Below, one piece after another: positions 5,895 through 6,160 of a stretch of 6,160 nucleotides of DNA (positions are counted from its first letter, which is position 1; each line of letters begins with the position of its first letter). The stretch lies in the NCBI GenBank assembly GCA_029986975.1, contig DALTWR010000060.1:1-6160 (forward strand), written 5' to 3'. A program made the translations under genes and the position numbers. The notes under the pieces are model-generated. The model worked only from the letters and a program-made list of their open reading frames with translations. It was not told where the DNA came from and did no database searches. Source of the stretch: Methanocorpusculum sp. Its GTDB lineage: Archaea > Halobacteriota > Methanomicrobia > Methanomicrobiales > Methanocorpusculaceae.

Positions 5895-5934
5895 TTTTTC
5901 TTTGCATCTATGATATTTGCGGTAAATATTTTTT
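5895..5934 (+). terminator. Tandem oligo-T terminators after fdhD
   Basis: A T5 run at 5895-5899 and a T6 run at 5929-5934 (continuing as ATTTTC) follow the TAG stop at 5875-5877. No stable hairpin precedes them. Multiple U-tracts in a row are usual for archaeal termination. Confidence 0.5.
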
Positions 5935-5991
5935 ATTTTCGTTTGTTTGTGTTTTTATTTTATCTACGTCCGATTAAATTGAATTTTTGAG

Positions 5992-6004
5992 AGCACTCAG
6001 TGCT
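5992..6004. repeat. 13-bp perfect palindrome AGCACT-C-AGTGCT
   Basis: AGCACT and AGTGCT are perfect inverted arms around a single C, in the middle of T-rich DNA where such a GC-balanced element stands out. AGCAC (5992-5996) can also pair with GTGCT at 6006-6010, giving an alternative stem with a loop. This could be a regulator-binding site or an RNA hairpin; there is no further evidence for either. Confidence 0.5.
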
Positions 6005-6160
6005 TGTGCTGATTGTGTTTTTTCTTTTTCGCGGTGTTTTAGTCCGGATGGGCATTTTTTGATATGTCCTTTTGTTTGTTTTATTTCTGATGGGTAATGG
6101 TTTATTTATTCTATTTTAGAATCTTATTTTATGTTTTATCTGTTGTATTGTTTATTATTC

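Larger units (their letters stand above)
5878..6160. other. T-rich non-coding tail
   Basis: No credible gene is seen in these 283 bases. The plus strand is extremely T-rich: bases 6061-6160 hold 60 T, 18 A, 15 G and 7 C. Stops occur in all frames. It contains the fdhD terminator region and one palindrome (5992-6004), and otherwise only runs such as TTTTTT. It may be the upstream region of a gene beyond the window edge. Confidence 0.6.

Noticed and set aside
5960..6055. Basic 31-aa open frame on the minus strand
   Set aside because: It could be a small gene, but it is short, Lys/Thr/Arg-rich as expected from A-rich sequence, and lacks a clear ribosome site or promoter.

Overview
The window looks like chromosomal DNA of a euryarchaeon, most likely a methanogen of the Methanomicrobiales type (taxon is inference). 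The archaeal signs are an archaeal/eukaryotic-type phosphopantetheine adenylyltransferase, an archaeal-type UMP kinase, two tRNA genes without an encoded CCA, TATA-like boxes placed for very short leaders, starts mostly without Shine-Dalgarno motifs, and oligo-T terminators. An FdhD-family protein fits a formate-using lifestyle. Most of the content is housekeeping. I see no CRISPR array, insertion sequence or phage gene.

Layout. 1-182: a non-coding, T/G-rich lead-in. 183-488 (+): a small ferritin-like protein of the encapsulated-ferritin/rubrerythrin type. 542-615 (+): tRNA-Thr(TGT). 630-3656 (-): a tight block read right to left as tRNA-Pro(TGG), endonuclease III (nth), a 14-helix MFS transporter, coaD and an unrecognised acidic 134-aa protein. 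In this block tRNA-Pro lies 12 nt ahead of the nth start, the next two gene junctions overlap by 8 and 4 bp, and the last gap is 24 bp. 3734-4438 (-): UMP kinase (pyrH) with its own hairpin plus oligo-T terminator. 4439-4548: a divergent promoter region. 4549-5124 (+): a two-helix membrane protein with a bacterial-PH-like domain, followed 9 nt later by an FdhD-family protein (5134-5877). 5878-6160: a strongly T-rich non-coding tail with terminators and one short perfect palindrome.

How the genes relate. coaD (CoA synthesis) and pyrH (pyrimidine nucleotides) are biosynthetic, nth is base-excision repair, and the MFS protein is probably an efflux pump. These do not form one pathway, so the minus-strand block looks like a transcriptional convenience rather than a functional module. 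Points worth a second look are the tRNA-Pro/nth junction, the altered cysteine motif in the FdhD-family protein, the ferritin-like protein without an encapsulin or evident targeting tail, and the unrecognised last gene of the operon. I found no clear evidence of a new multi-gene system.
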